Below are positions 1 through 8,192 of a DNA stretch of 14,783 nt, one piece after another; the first letter of the stretch is position 1, and each line of letters begins with the position of its first letter. The stretch covers positions 1 through 14,783 of the forward strand of contig BNVA01000033.1 of NCBI GenBank assembly GCA_025997755.1. Reading direction: 5' to 3'. The notes below the pieces were generated by a model. The model ran no database searches and had not been told where the DNA came from. It saw nothing but the letters and a program-made list of their open reading frames with translations. Origin of the DNA: Spirochaetia bacterium. Its GTDB lineage: Bacteria; Spirochaetota; Spirochaetia; Treponematales; Breznakiellaceae. Both the position numbers and the translations under genes were made by a program.

Positions 1-2718
1 AGTGCCGCCTAAGGAGACAGCAGAATCAGTACCAGCAAAGTTAATTTTACCGCCATTAACAGTCAAAACAGCCCTACTGTCGGCAACAAATGAACCGGAA
101 CCAGCTACTGAAACCACTGCATTTGGTCCAATCGCAATGGAGCCGGCGCCGCCCGGTGTGAATAGCAAAGTACCGCCACTTTCAACCGTGAAATTACCGT
201 CTACATCAAAACGTCCGGCCGATCCCACTTGAAGGGAAGATCCATTTTTTACGATTACCGCGCCGCCGTTTTCCACCTTTAGGATGTTAGTTTCTCCCAC
301 TGTACCTGCTATTGTACTTCCACCATTGCCAAGAACTAGCTTTCCGCCAGCTCTTACAATGGTATCGGAAACTGTCCACGGATCCACACTGTTGGTACCA
401 TATAAAACAAGCTCTTTACTAATAGTGACTGCGCCGCCGCCGAATGGGGCTAATGCTATAACTGTTGGACCTCCACTTGCCAGACTACTCAATGTGCTAG
501 CAGTAACATCGTAATTATCGCTTAAATCAATAATACCGGTACCTGTTGTCGTAACACCGTTGAGTTGAGCTTTAGCACTTGAAAAATAACCGTTGACAGC
601 AAGCGTAGTAAGAGCCCCAAGATTTGAACTAGTGGCTTTTAAAACACCGCCTACAGTAAGCGTTTGAATACTGGGGAAGAGCCCATCACTACCTAATTCC
701 GCGTAACCATTTATAGTTGGTGCTACGGTTAATTTCGTAAATTTAGCCGAACTTGATCTTATTACGCCGAAATCTTTTCTCTGCTCTGGATAGACTGCCT
801 GCGGAGTTGGGTTTAGGTTATCTGCGGCATTATTTGCAGAGATAGTTCCTGCGGTACCGGGATAGCCTTCGGGGAACGTAGCAGATGGCGGACCAAAGCC
901 GCGTACTAATTCTTTTGGCATATTACCATTACTCTCAATGGCAAAACTGGTAACACCATCAAAGGATGAGTAGTTAACACCGGTAGTTTCTGTTACACTA
1001 CCATCTGCAAAAAGATAGCCGCCGGCCCCTACTCTAAGGGTAGTAACCGTTTCAATATCACCAGGTTTCAAAACACCCGCCTCAGTTCTCGCTCTAAAGT
1101 CGGTTTGCGTACCCGCGTTATAGTAGCCGTTTACCGTCAAGGTTTTAAGGTTATAGAATTGCGCCGTACCGCCTGTACCGGTATAAAGTGAATTATTGCC
1201 GTTTACGATAAGCGTTTCCAGTGAGCGGAATTTTCCATTGTCAATTTCTGCGTGACCATCAATTTCCAATGTGCCTTCAAGCTTTTGAAAACTAGCTTTC
1301 TCACCGTTAGCGATAAATTTTCCATAACTTAAATTATCCGCCAGTACCCTTAGAGTTTTTAGGTCATTAAACTGATCTTTTGTATCAATTGTTATTTTAA
1401 CATCTGTTGTTAAGGCAGGATTTGCCGGGTCTACGCCGGTCGCATCTAAATAACCTTTAGGACCTACTTCAATACTAAACAGGTCTGTATTTAGGTCCAA
1501 CGACCCGGTCGCATCTGTACCGGCGATCAACCTGCCATTTACGGTAAGGTTACCGGTAAGCTTTGCTGCTGCATACACCGTGGTACCTTCACGTATTGTC
1601 AAATGCGCTACATTGACGAGACTGCTGGGAAATATAAGATTAGTCTTGAATAATCCGTTTGCGATGGCTCTGGGATCATCAGCTGTGCTTGCCAATCTAA
1701 CATAATGAGTTGTTGCTGTACCGCCTACGTTAAAAAAGCTGTTTGACGCAAATGTAAGTACTGCTTCCGGTGGAACATCCGCTATATGATTATCGTTATA
1801 AGCTTCACTACCTTTACCTGCACCCTTAATGGTACCATCGCCAAAAGCCTTTATTACCATGCCGTTCTGTACGGGTGATAACTTCGGATCAGTATAAGTA
1901 CCGCCTTTAATATATCTATCGTCCACAGGATATTCACCTAAATCGGGAACCTCTCTCCAGTCATAGCTGCCGCCGGTAACGGTGGTATTTGTGAATACGC
2001 TATCGCCTTGAAATTCGCTTTGAGTATAAAGAAAGGTATTATAAGCATAGACACTGGAGAACACCAAATCATTCATTGGTTCATCATCGTTCGCCGTCGC
2101 ACCCGAACCACCGGCAGGTTTAAAGCCGCCGGTGGTTAAAGCGCCGTTTTCATAAACATTTAATCTACCTCGGGCGTTGCGCTTAGGTAACTCGACCTGT
2201 TTGCCATTAACCGTAACAGTTTCCTTTCCGCCCGTCGCAAGTCCGACAGTGATTGTACCGGATGAAAGGCCGCCTGTAGGTGTCGAAAAAGTACCGGATT
2301 GAAGCTCGGCGCCTTTCCACACGTTCACCTCGCCGCCTATTTTAAGCTCCCCGCCGCTAGTACTGCCAACTATAAACGCGCCGGACAGGTTAAGAACAAC
2401 ACCATCGGGTACTATCGTGACTCCGCCATTTCCATCAGCTGTAACACCGGGAGCCGTAATAGTCGGTCGGTATTTCTCTGAGCCGAAGTAATCGATCAAA
2501 TCGACATTGCTGTAGACCGCGTAGATTTCAGGATTTGCCGCTGTCCAATCGGGTTTAAGCGCAAGAGCCGCGTTAAGACCCTCTTGTGTGGTTATAGGAA
2601 TACCCGGCACAAGGTTCTCACCGACATATACAGTGTCCGTCGTGCCGTTTTCGCATCCTGTAAATACAAATGACAGCGCAAATAACGCTATCAAGCCATA
2701 GACCAATTTCTTTTTCAT
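1..2718 (-). CDS. Large repetitive surface lipoprotein (partial, C-terminus beyond left edge)
   Basis: The frame stays open for 906 codons from an ATG at 2716-2718 to the window edge, and the stop codon lies outside. A GGAGGA ribosome binding site sits just upstream of the ATG. The protein starts MKKKLVYGLIALFALSF and has a relaxed lipobox ending in Cys22 (F-T-G-C), so it is probably a lipidated, exported protein. After an N-terminal region it is rich in Gly, Thr, Val and Asn. From about residue 445 to 760 it carries imperfect repeats around the pattern F-x-x-L-x-T-L-x-V-N-G. From about 790 on there are short Gly-rich strands of the type seen in beta-solenoid adhesins. No enzyme motif is visible. 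A beta-helical cell-surface or adhesin-like role is inferred from composition and repeats only. The reading frame is certain, the function is not. Confidence 0.85.
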   Translation of the reverse strand, partial: MKKKLVYGLIALFALSFVFTGCENGTTDTVYVGENLVPGIPITTQEGLNAALALKPDWTAANPEIYAVYSNVDLIDYFGSEKYRPTITAPGVTADGNGGVTIVPDGVVLNLSGAFIVGSTSGGELKIGGEVNVWKGAELQSGTFSTPTGGLSSGTITVGLATGGKETVTVNGKQVELPKRNARGRLNVYENGALTTGGFKPAGGSGATANDDEPMNDLVFSSVYAYNTFLYTQSEFQGDSVFTNTTVTGGSYDWREVPDLGEYPVDDRYIKGGTYTDPKLSPVQNGMVIKAFGDGTIKGAGKGSEAYNDNHIADVPPEAVLTFASNSFFNVGGTATTHYVRLASTADDPRAIANGLFKTNLIFPSSLVNVAHLTIREGTTVYAAAKLTGNLTVNGRLIAGTDATGSLDLNTDLFSIEVGPKGYLDATGVDPANPALTTDVKITIDTKDQFNDLKTLRVLADNLSYGKFIANGEKASFQKLEGTLEIDGHAEIDNGKFRSLETLIVNGNNSLYTGTGGTAQFYNLKTLTVNGYYNAGTQTDFRARTEAGVLKPGDIETVTTLRVGAGGYLFADGSVTETTGVNYSSFDGVTSFAIESNGNMPKELVRGFGPPSATFPEGYPGTAGTISANNAADNLNPTPQAVYPEQRKDFGVIRSSSAKFTKLTVAPTINGYAELGSDGLFPSIQTLTVGGVLKATSSNLGALTTLAVNGYFSSAKAQLNGVTTTGTGIIDLSDNYDVTASTLSSLASGGPTVIALAPFGGGAVTISKELVLYGTNSVDPWTVSDTIVRAGGKLVLGNGGSTIAGTVGETNILKVENGGAVIVKNGSSLQVGSAGRFDVDGNFTVESGGTLLFTPGGAGSIAIGPNAVVSVAGSGSFVADSRAVLTVNGGKINFAGTDSAVSLGGT

Positions 2719-2862
2719 AAGTCCTCCATAAATATTTTTTAAAAACACATAAATGTGCTTATAAGGCACGACACAACCGTTAAATCTTCGATCTTCGAGA
2801 AAAGAAAATTATTTTTCATGGAGGTGTGCCGTGCCATATAAACACACTCCCTTTTACTCCTT
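2719..2862. other. Leader/intergenic region upstream of the large lipoprotein gene
   Basis: This AT-rich stretch separates the lipoprotein ATG from the end of the small upstream gene. It contains an imperfect inverted repeat (GGCACG at 2765-2770 against CGTGCC at 2830-2835, extended by ACACA/TGTG with a bulge) and a tandem ATCTTCG heptamer pair around 2784-2797. A short hairpin CACAT-TT-ATGTG followed by a T-run lies in the minus-strand leader around 2740-2760. I could not choose a convincing promoter. The hairpins might be regulatory, but this is weak. Confidence 0.3.
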
Positions 2863-3060
2863 CTAAACAAAAACACTCTCAAAATCACTTTCAACTATGC
2901 TTGACGACACCGAATTCTGTGCAAAAAGGAGCGCCAGCTCAATTCCGAGCAGGCAAGAGCGGTTGTTTTCATCTAGTTGCGAGACTCCGGTTTGAAGATT
3001 GGTATATAAGCGGTTTTGTCCGCTGGCAGTAGTAACTTCCGGTATGGTTTTCTCAACCAT
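2863..3060 (-). CDS. Small hypothetical protein (65 aa)
   Basis: I do not recognise this protein. Reading starts at an ATG (3058-3060) preceded by a near-ideal AAGGAGGAGCT ribosome binding site, which favours it over an in-frame ATG at 3115-3117. The product starts MVEKTIPEVTTASGQNRLYT and is mildly acidic. A short apolar stretch around residues 37-45 (LLGIELALL) is too short to be a confident membrane segment, and there is no signal peptide. A candidate promoter lies just upstream. The TTGTATA motif occurs twice, at about 3109-3115 and 3094-3100 on the minus strand, which could be an operator. The gene points the same way as the large lipoprotein gene, with about 145 bp between them. Its neighbour across element A is a repressor gene. 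It may be a real small gene or a relic; the strong ribosome binding site is the main argument for it. Confidence 0.5.
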   Translation of the reverse strand: MVEKTIPEVTTASGQNRLYTNLQTGVSQLDENNRSCLLGIELALLFAQNSVSSSIVESDFESVFV

Positions 3061-3105
3061 AGCTCCTCCTTTTTCGCATAGCGAATATTTACTATACAAT
3101 GTGAA

Positions 3106-3133
3106 AGTATACAACACTATTTAAAAAAAACAA
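3106..3133 (-). promoter_or_regulatory. Candidate promoter of the 65-aa gene
   Basis: On the minus strand there is TTGTTT (3133-3128), a 16-nt spacer and TATACT (3111-3106), a fair sigma-70-like match placed about 45 nt upstream of the ATG. It lies just outside the left end of fold-back element A. Prediction by eye only. Confidence 0.4.
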
Positions 3134-3139
3134 GGTTTC

Positions 3140-3581
3140 GCGGGGAGTGCGTCAGCAATTCTGATTTTACAAACGCAAAACCATACCACATTTTCTAAAA
3201 AATCGCAGGAAGCCTGTAGAAAAAATCCGTCCCCCACTCACACTGACGACTGTGGCATTTATCGTTGGAGCCTTAGCTCGCAAAAGCCCCGCACATCGTA
3301 TGTGTTCGGAGGGCGCGGCTTTTTCCACGGCTTCAACATTTATTGACATAGTGGTATGGTTTTGACAGTACAGACAGGAATTGCCGCCAATAACCACAAA
3401 ATAAGGAAAAAAATTCTAAAATCTTGGATTTTCCGGTAATGATCACAAAAAATATGCGTGCAAGATTTTAGAATTTTTCTCATTTCCTACTCCGCAAGGC
3501 GGCGGCAGTTCCCGTTTTGTTTTATTTGTTACGGCGCAAAACTGAAAACAGATAAGCCTGTAAAATGAGAATTGCTGACGC
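3140..3581. repeat. Fold-back element A (MITE-like, 23-bp terminal inverted repeats)
   Basis: This non-coding element is bounded by 23-bp terminal inverted repeats at 3149-3171 and 3559-3581 that agree at 22 of 23 positions. The core of the repeat is CAGCAATTC followed after 2 nt by ATTTTACA. Inside are two further nested inverted repeats: GGAATTGCCGCC (3377-3388) against its complement at 3501-3512 (11/12), and a 21-bp arm (3406-3426 against 3461-3481, 20/21) built around ATTCTAAAATC. A GCGGG motif directly left of the element (3140-3144) is also found at the other copies. No convincing protein is encoded. It lies between the 65-aa gene and the XRE gene, which diverge from it. It could be a MITE-like element, a structured RNA or a boundary hairpin. 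Confidence 0.75.
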
Positions 3582-3633
3582 TGGTTTATGATTTTGTTGC
3601 TACGTGGTTTGTTTTGAGGTATCTTAAAATGTA

Positions 3634-3981
3634 ATGACGGTGAATGAACGGATAAAAGAGGCGCGTTTATCCCTTAATATGACTCAAATTCAATTTTCAA
3701 AAGCAATTTTTTTGTCAAATGGCTATATTGCAGATTTAGAGAACGGACATCGTACCGCCAATGACCGTATTATTCATCTAATTTCACTGGTTTTTGGGAT
3801 TAGTAAGGTGTGGCTTAAAACAGGCGACGGCGCTATGTTCAATAATACGCCGGAAGAAAAGATGGAACGTATCTTAAACCTGTTTAACGAGCTTAACCCA
3901 CATTTTCAAGATTATGTGCTGCGGCAAATTGAGGCTCTTATTGAACTGCAAAAACTCAGCAGCCCCGCGCCCGCCGATTAG
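3634..3981 (+). CDS. XRE-family helix-turn-helix transcriptional regulator
   Basis: This 115-residue protein carries an N-terminal Cro/C1-type HTH at about residues 5-62. It begins with V-N-E-R-I-K-E-A-R and continues with L-N-M-T-Q-I-Q-F-S-K-A for the first helices. The typical recognition region is N-G-Y-I-A-D-L-E-N-G-H-R, followed by F-G-I-S-x-x-W-L-K-T-G-D-G, a hallmark of small phage-like repressors. The rest (about 72-115) is helical and may dimerise. The start at 3634 has only a GAGG at 3615-3618, rather far upstream, so GTG at 3640 is a possible alternative. A weak TTGCTA-17-TATCTT lies at 3597-3625. The gene stands alone just outside element A, and its stop is 1 bp from that of convergent thrC. 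The target is unknown; the 65-aa gene across element A or its own promoter are candidates. Confidence 0.88.
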   Translation: MTVNERIKEARLSLNMTQIQFSKAIFLSNGYIADLENGHRTANDRIIHLISLVFGISKVWLKTGDGAMFNNTPEEKMERILNLFNELNPHFQDYVLRQIEALIELQKLSSPAPAD

Positions 3982-3982
3982 A

Positions 3983-5272
3983 TTAAACTAATAATTCAAT
4001 CAGTGCGTCATTTGACGGCGGAATTGTTGTTGAATTAACGGTGCGCTCCATTACCTTGTGCAGGGTTTCGGGGAGGGGTATTTCGCCTATAAGGGGCTTA
4101 ACGGTTTCGCTGAATTTGGCAGGATGAGCCGTCGCAAGGACGGCGATGTTCTCGCCGGAAGCCCTGCCCTTTGCCTTTAACTGGTCAACCGCACGCCAGC
4201 CCACCGCGCCGTGAGGATCGAGCGCGTAAGAATATTTTAAGAATGTGTCCTTTATACACTCCCGCGTACTATCGTCGGTAACGTAGGTAGAAAATAAAAA
4301 GCCTCGCAATTTGTCCAAACCCCAGTGGGCGCTTAACCTTTCAAAATTACTCGGCGCACCTACATCCATTGCGTTTGAAATTGTCGCCAGTGAGATACGG
4401 GTGTTGTACTCGCCGCTTTCAAGGTAGTCGGGAAAGGTCTTGTTTATGTTTGTGGCGGCTATGAATTTTTTTATGGGCGCGCCCATCTTCATGGCATATA
4501 CGCCGGCGGTAAGGTTGCCGAAATTGCCTGAGGGGACGCTGAAAAACAAGGGACGTTTGCCGTTTAATTTTGGCGAGGCGGAGGCTGCGGTATAGTAGAT
4601 CGCCTGCGGCACAAGGCGGGCTATGTTTATAGAATTTGCGGAGGATATATCCAGTTTTGCTCTAACCGTATCGTTGCCGAAAGCAGCCTTTACAAGGCGT
4701 TGACAGTCGTCAAAACTGCCCTCTACGGCTATCGCGCCGATATTTCCGCCAAGACCGGCTATTTGTCTCTCTTGAAGCGGTGAAACCCGTCCTTTCGGGT
4801 AGAGTACCGTTACGGTGATCCCTTCCACTCCAAAAAATCCGTCCGCTACAGCGCCTCCTGTGTCGCCCGATGTTGCAACCAGTATCTTTAGCGGACGATC
4901 CTCACCCCGCCGTAAAAACGAAAAAGTCCTTGCCATAAAGCGCGCCCCAAAATCTTTGAACGCCGCTGTGGGACCGTGAAAAAGCTCCAAGACAAAACGA
5001 TCCCCCACACTTACAATGGGAACGTCAAAGTTGTATGCCGAGCTGACTATTTCTTCAAGCGCACTGTCCGGTATTTCACCTTTAACGTATGGGCGTATCG
5101 TTTCAATAGCAATGTCGGCAAAGCTCATTTTTTTTAAAGATGAAAGCACCGAACGGGGGTAGCGTGGAATCTCTTCGGGAACATAAAGTCCGCCGTCGGG
5201 GGCAAGCCCCGACAACACCGCCTGAGCGAAAGTTACGGACTTTGTCCTGTTCCTTGTGCTGTAATACTTCAT
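3983..5272 (-). CDS. thrC: Threonine synthase
   Basis: The enzyme converts O-phospho-L-homoserine to L-threonine and phosphate using pyridoxal phosphate, the last step of threonine synthesis, in the cytosol. At 429 residues it matches the E. coli-type ThrC family in length. The N-terminus (K-Y-Y-S-T-R-N, then D-G-G-L-Y-V-P near residue 26) is typical. The PLP-binding lysine is Lys106 in F-H-G-P-T-A-A-F-K-D-F-G. The phosphate-binding loop S-G-D-T-G-G-A is at about 135-141, and a second family motif, P-S-G-N-F-G-N, lies further on. The ATG overlaps the stop of the upstream LRR gene (ATGA) and no good ribosome binding site is seen, so translation is probably coupled. It is the last gene of the four-gene minus-strand series. 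No other threonine-pathway gene is in the window. Function is confident. Confidence 0.97.
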   Translation of the reverse strand: MKYYSTRNRTKSVTFAQAVLSGLAPDGGLYVPEEIPRYPRSVLSSLKKMSFADIAIETIRPYVKGEIPDSALEEIVSSAYNFDVPIVSVGDRFVLELFHGPTAAFKDFGARFMARTFSFLRRGEDRPLKILVATSGDTGGAVADGFFGVEGITVTVLYPKGRVSPLQERQIAGLGGNIGAIAVEGSFDDCQRLVKAAFGNDTVRAKLDISSANSINIARLVPQAIYYTAASASPKLNGKRPLFFSVPSGNFGNLTAGVYAMKMGAPIKKFIAATNINKTFPDYLESGEYNTRISLATISNAMDVGAPSNFERLSAHWGLDKLRGFLFSTYVTDDSTRECIKDTFLKYSYALDPHGAVGWRAVDQLKAKGRASGENIAVLATAHPAKFSETVKPLIGEIPLPETLHKVMERTVNSTTIPPSNDALIELLV

Positions 5273-6504
5273 TTATAGTAGTATGGTTTGACGTTGTAAT
5301 TTACTCGTTCAATACCATAAAGATCCCATTGACCGGCTTTAAAGATATATGTTCCGCCTATCTTTCCCGCCATATTGTAATAGTCAAAAAATCTGTAACC
5401 AAAACTGTCCGGTTGAAGGATGACGTTGCCGCCTATTGTAATTGTGGTAAGATCGTTTCCGTCAAATGCCTGTTTGTCGATAAAACGGACGGAATCGGGG
5501 ATCACAATATCAGTTAAATTGTTTGACATAAAAGCAGATTCGCCAATATAAGTAATAGTTGACGGAATGACTATGGATTTTATAGCCTTAGCCTTGAATG
5601 CCTGCTTACCGATACCGGTTGGTGTTCCGTTTGAAAAACCCGGAGGAATTGCCACAGAGCTGTCCATGGAATCCGCTATAAATTCTGCAATTACAATTCT
5701 GCCGTTGGAATCGTAGGCAAGGGCAAATTTATCGGCTGCAGATACCACCTTGGGGAGTTTTACCATGGGGTTTGTTACCCACCGTGCCGCGTTGGTATTG
5801 GTTGGGGGCAGTTGTACCGGGGTTGCGCTTTCTATGTAAGCAGGGTTGGTTTTTGTGTAAACAGTTTCTGTACTAGTTGGTCTATCAACGGCTTTAGACG
5901 AGTAGCCTCTGGGTTCTTCCCCGTTAAGAGGTGCATAGCGGTCGTTTCTGGCTACGGCATCCGACAGCGGCACGCCCGTAAGCGGAGCGACTAATGTGCC
6001 GGGTATTCTTCCGCCGTAATCAGGTGAGCTTCTTGAATTTGTTGTCTGATAAACCTCTGTGCGCACAGGCGCATAGTTTTGCGGCGGCGTTTGGGAATAG
6101 TACTTGGTGATTGGAGCATTCGCCTCTTTCGTTGTTAAGACACGCACAATTGAATTACTGTCAAAGGCGGAGGAGTCGACGATTTTTACGCTTACAGGAA
6201 GAATAATTTGCCCCAGATTGTTACCGTAAAAAGCATACCTGGATATTACTTCCACACCTTCGGGTATTGTAACCGAGGTAAGCCCTTTTTGCCTAAAAGC
6301 GTTTTCGCCTATAACCCTGACCGGAAACCCGTTCATTTTCACCGGAATTACAACGTCTTTAGACAATCCTGTATACCCGGTGATAATTACGGATCTTTCC
6401 ATTCCCATAGTTTGAACACTCGTTTTAAAGTCACTGGGATCGACTCCAAAAAGCAACGCGGAAAATCCAAACGTAAAAAACACGAAAAACAACTTTAACT
6501 TCAT
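5269..6504 (-). CDS. Secreted BspA-like leucine-rich-repeat protein
   Basis: The protein has 411 residues when started at the ATG at 6502-6504, which has AAAGGTGG at 6510-6517 as ribosome binding site. A longer in-frame start at 6549 would overlap the previous gene and spoil the signal peptide. Residues 1-20 are a signal peptide (M-K-L-K-L-F-F-V-F-F). Two blocks of LRR_5/BspA-type repeats are visible, at about 61-116 and 296-363, with the pattern I-G-x-x-A-F-x-x-x-x-L-x-x-I-x-I-P-x-x-V. The linker between them is rich in Pro, Thr and Asn and looks disordered. The tail is aromatic (Y-Y-Y-K). Such proteins are usually surface-exposed and bind host or partner molecules, but no ligand can be named here. 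The preceding membrane-protein gene ends 35 bp upstream, and the stop overlaps the thrC start. Confidence 0.88.
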   Translation of the reverse strand: MKLKLFFVFFTFGFSALLFGVDPSDFKTSVQTMGMERSVIITGYTGLSKDVVIPVKMNGFPVRVIGENAFRQKGLTSVTIPEGVEVISRYAFYGNNLGQIILPVSVKIVDSSAFDSNSIVRVLTTKEANAPITKYYSQTPPQNYAPVRTEVYQTTNSRSSPDYGGRIPGTLVAPLTGVPLSDAVARNDRYAPLNGEEPRGYSSKAVDRPTSTETVYTKTNPAYIESATPVQLPPTNTNAARWVTNPMVKLPKVVSAADKFALAYDSNGRIVIAEFIADSMDSSVAIPPGFSNGTPTGIGKQAFKAKAIKSIVIPSTITYIGESAFMSNNLTDIVIPDSVRFIDKQAFDGNDLTTITIGGNVILQPDSFGYRFFDYYNMAGKIGGTYIFKAGQWDLYGIERVNYNVKPYYYK

Positions 6505-6539
6505 AAAAACCACCTTTCCCATTGATCGCAGTAAAACTG

Positions 6540-7358
6540 CTATATCCAAAGATACATACGCCTAAGCTGATAACCTATAGACCATGTTCCAAAAACAAGC
6601 ACCAAAAAACCTATTGCGGCTATTATCCATGTGTCCGCTCCTAAAAATAATGAGCGTCCTAAGCAAATAATAAAAACACCCGCGCCTATAAAATAATATT
6701 CCCGCATACCGCGTGTAAACGCCGCTATAAAAAAGCTCAAAACCGCTATGATCAGTATAGCATAATTTAAAATTTTAGACATAACCATATAGCCGGTTAC
6801 CGGACTAAAATCAGTATTCCATGAAAATACATCAACAGGAATACGAAAAGAGATCAAAACAGCAATAATGAACATCGGAATTAAAATGTTTTCTTCTTTT
6901 TGGTTTTTTATGCCCGCCGCGTACAGACTTGCCGCAAACAGCGAAAAAATGCCGTAATAATGTCCAAAAACAAGAAGCCTTGCGGCAATTTGAGGGTAAC
7001 TCATAGTCAAATTAAAAGCCTTTGAAAGCGGTGCCATAACCCTGAAAATTTCAAAAATAAATGAAAAAACAAAAACACTGAATAAACGTAATTCCGCTAA
7101 CTGTGTTTTTTCAAAAAAATAGAAGATCAAAATTTGCGCTACAAGGGCGTAGACTAGAGCCGCAAGAGTTGTCGCAAAAGGAACATAAGCCGACGGAGCA
7201 GGCAATAAGCCAAACAAGTGGATACTTCTGTCTGCGGAAGATACAAGATCAGGATAAAACGGAATAATTTTAAATGACACAACAAAGAACGCAACTAGAG
7301 CGGCGGCGGAAAATCCGGTTCCCAGCTTTAAAAATAAAACATGTTTTGATAATGTCAT
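6540..7358 (-). CDS. Multi-pass inner-membrane protein of unknown function
   Basis: This 272-residue protein is strongly hydrophobic, with about eight predicted membrane-spanning stretches (near residues 10-30, 55-82, 93-112, 125-148, 157-172, 190-215, 221-240 and 243-262). There is no cleavable signal and no extended soluble domain. The ATG at 7356-7358 is preceded by a GAGGCGG ribosome binding site. I do not recognise a family. No transporter signature, catalytic motif or histidine-kinase domain follows the membrane part. It resembles sensor-type multi-helix membrane modules only in general shape. It lies 27 bp downstream of the DUF2259-like gene and 35 bp upstream of the LRR gene on the same strand, so cotranscription is likely. 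The linkage suggests an envelope function, but this is inference. Confidence 0.85.
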   Translation of the reverse strand: MTLSKHVLFLKLGTGFSAAALVAFFVVSFKIIPFYPDLVSSADRSIHLFGLLPAPSAYVPFATTLAALVYALVAQILIFYFFEKTQLAELRLFSVFVFSFIFEIFRVMAPLSKAFNLTMSYPQIAARLLVFGHYYGIFSLFAASLYAAGIKNQKEENILIPMFIIAVLISFRIPVDVFSWNTDFSPVTGYMVMSKILNYAILIIAVLSFFIAAFTRGMREYYFIGAGVFIICLGRSLFLGADTWIIAAIGFLVLVFGTWSIGYQLRRMYLWI

Positions 7359-7385
7359 TTAAATCCGCCTCTAAACCAAAACCAT

Positions 7386-8087
7386 CTAAAAGGACAACGC
7401 TTCTATCATGTAACGTATATCGGGACCGCTTCCGTTTAAAACAGTCATTTCGATCACAATAATCATTGATGTCCGTTCAGGGTTTACAATGACTTTTTTT
7501 ATCGTATACGAGGTTACGCCGCTGCGCTTAACATCAGGGCTACCCACTCTCCAAGTTTTTACAGCGCCGCTTTTATCCGTGCGCCGTAGTTTAATAAAAA
7601 ACGAGGATTGCAGATTTTTCCCCGAACCAAAAAAGACGGTTACCAAATCGGCATTGTAACGGGTTTCTTTCTCAAAATCCCTAAAATCAATTGTGTCGCC
7701 ATCGCGCTTGTGTCCGTTTAATAACGAAACAAAAAGCGGTATACCCTGCTGCAGAAAACTCGCCTTGTTTTTTTGAATAAAATCCGCATTTTTAGAAATC
7801 AGCCTTAAAAGAGCGCCTGACCCATCCTGTCCCACAGATATTCTTTCGTTATGCTTGTAAGAAAATCTTCCGCCTTTTACAAATTCATTTGCGGGAACAT
7901 TTACGATATTCAAATCTGCCCATGGTTTTAACGTGTCCTCATCAACGCCATACTGACCGAACATATATATTTTTCCGTTATCGGAGAAACCAAGGTCTGC
8001 GAATGACGCAACATCTCCTGCCCAAATATAATTAGCGCAGAGTATAAACAAAATCGCGGAAAACCGTGCAGACTTTCTTCCCAGCAT
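7386..8087 (-). CDS. Predicted secreted protein, DUF2259-like
   Basis: This 233-residue protein has an N-terminal signal peptide (about 1-23, A-I-L-F-I-L-C-A-N, likely cleaved near W-A-G). The mature start, with F-A-D-L-G-F-S-D-N-G-K, then F-G-Q-Y-G-V and an A-D-L-N-I-V-N-V strand, resembles the DUF2259 family of secreted proteins known from spirochaetes and proteobacteria. I recall this from memory and could not run a profile search. The C-terminal half is beta-rich. The function of the family is unknown. The ATG at 8085-8087 has a GAGG ribosome binding site 7 nt upstream. It is the first gene of the series leading to thrC. A weak TTGCCT-18-TTTTAT promoter-like pair lies between it and ffs. 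The protein is probably periplasmic. Confidence 0.8.
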   Translation of the reverse strand: MLGRKSARFSAILFILCANYIWAGDVASFADLGFSDNGKIYMFGQYGVDEDTLKPWADLNIVNVPANEFVKGGRFSYKHNERISVGQDGSGALLRLISKNADFIQKNKASFLQQGIPLFVSLLNGHKRDGDTIDFRDFEKETRYNADLVTVFFGSGKNLQSSFFIKLRRTDKSGAVKTWRVGSPDVKRSGVTSYTIKKVIVNPERTSMIIVIEMTVLNGSGPDIRYMIEALSF

Positions 8088-8192
8088 AGAGAACCTCGTT
8101 ACTTTATCGGCATAAAACGCCGGTTTCTAAAGGGAAGGCAATAGTTTGGTTATGGTATGGCTGCAATGTGTCCAATTTTGACAAATTAAAAA

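Noticed and set aside
3167..3397. Minus-strand 76-codon open frame inside element A
   Set aside because: It lies wholly in inverted-repeat DNA, lacks a ribosome binding site and is not kept in element B.
5140..5517. Plus-strand open frame across the thrC/LRR junction
   Set aside because: It is antisense to two well-supported genes and has no signal of its own.
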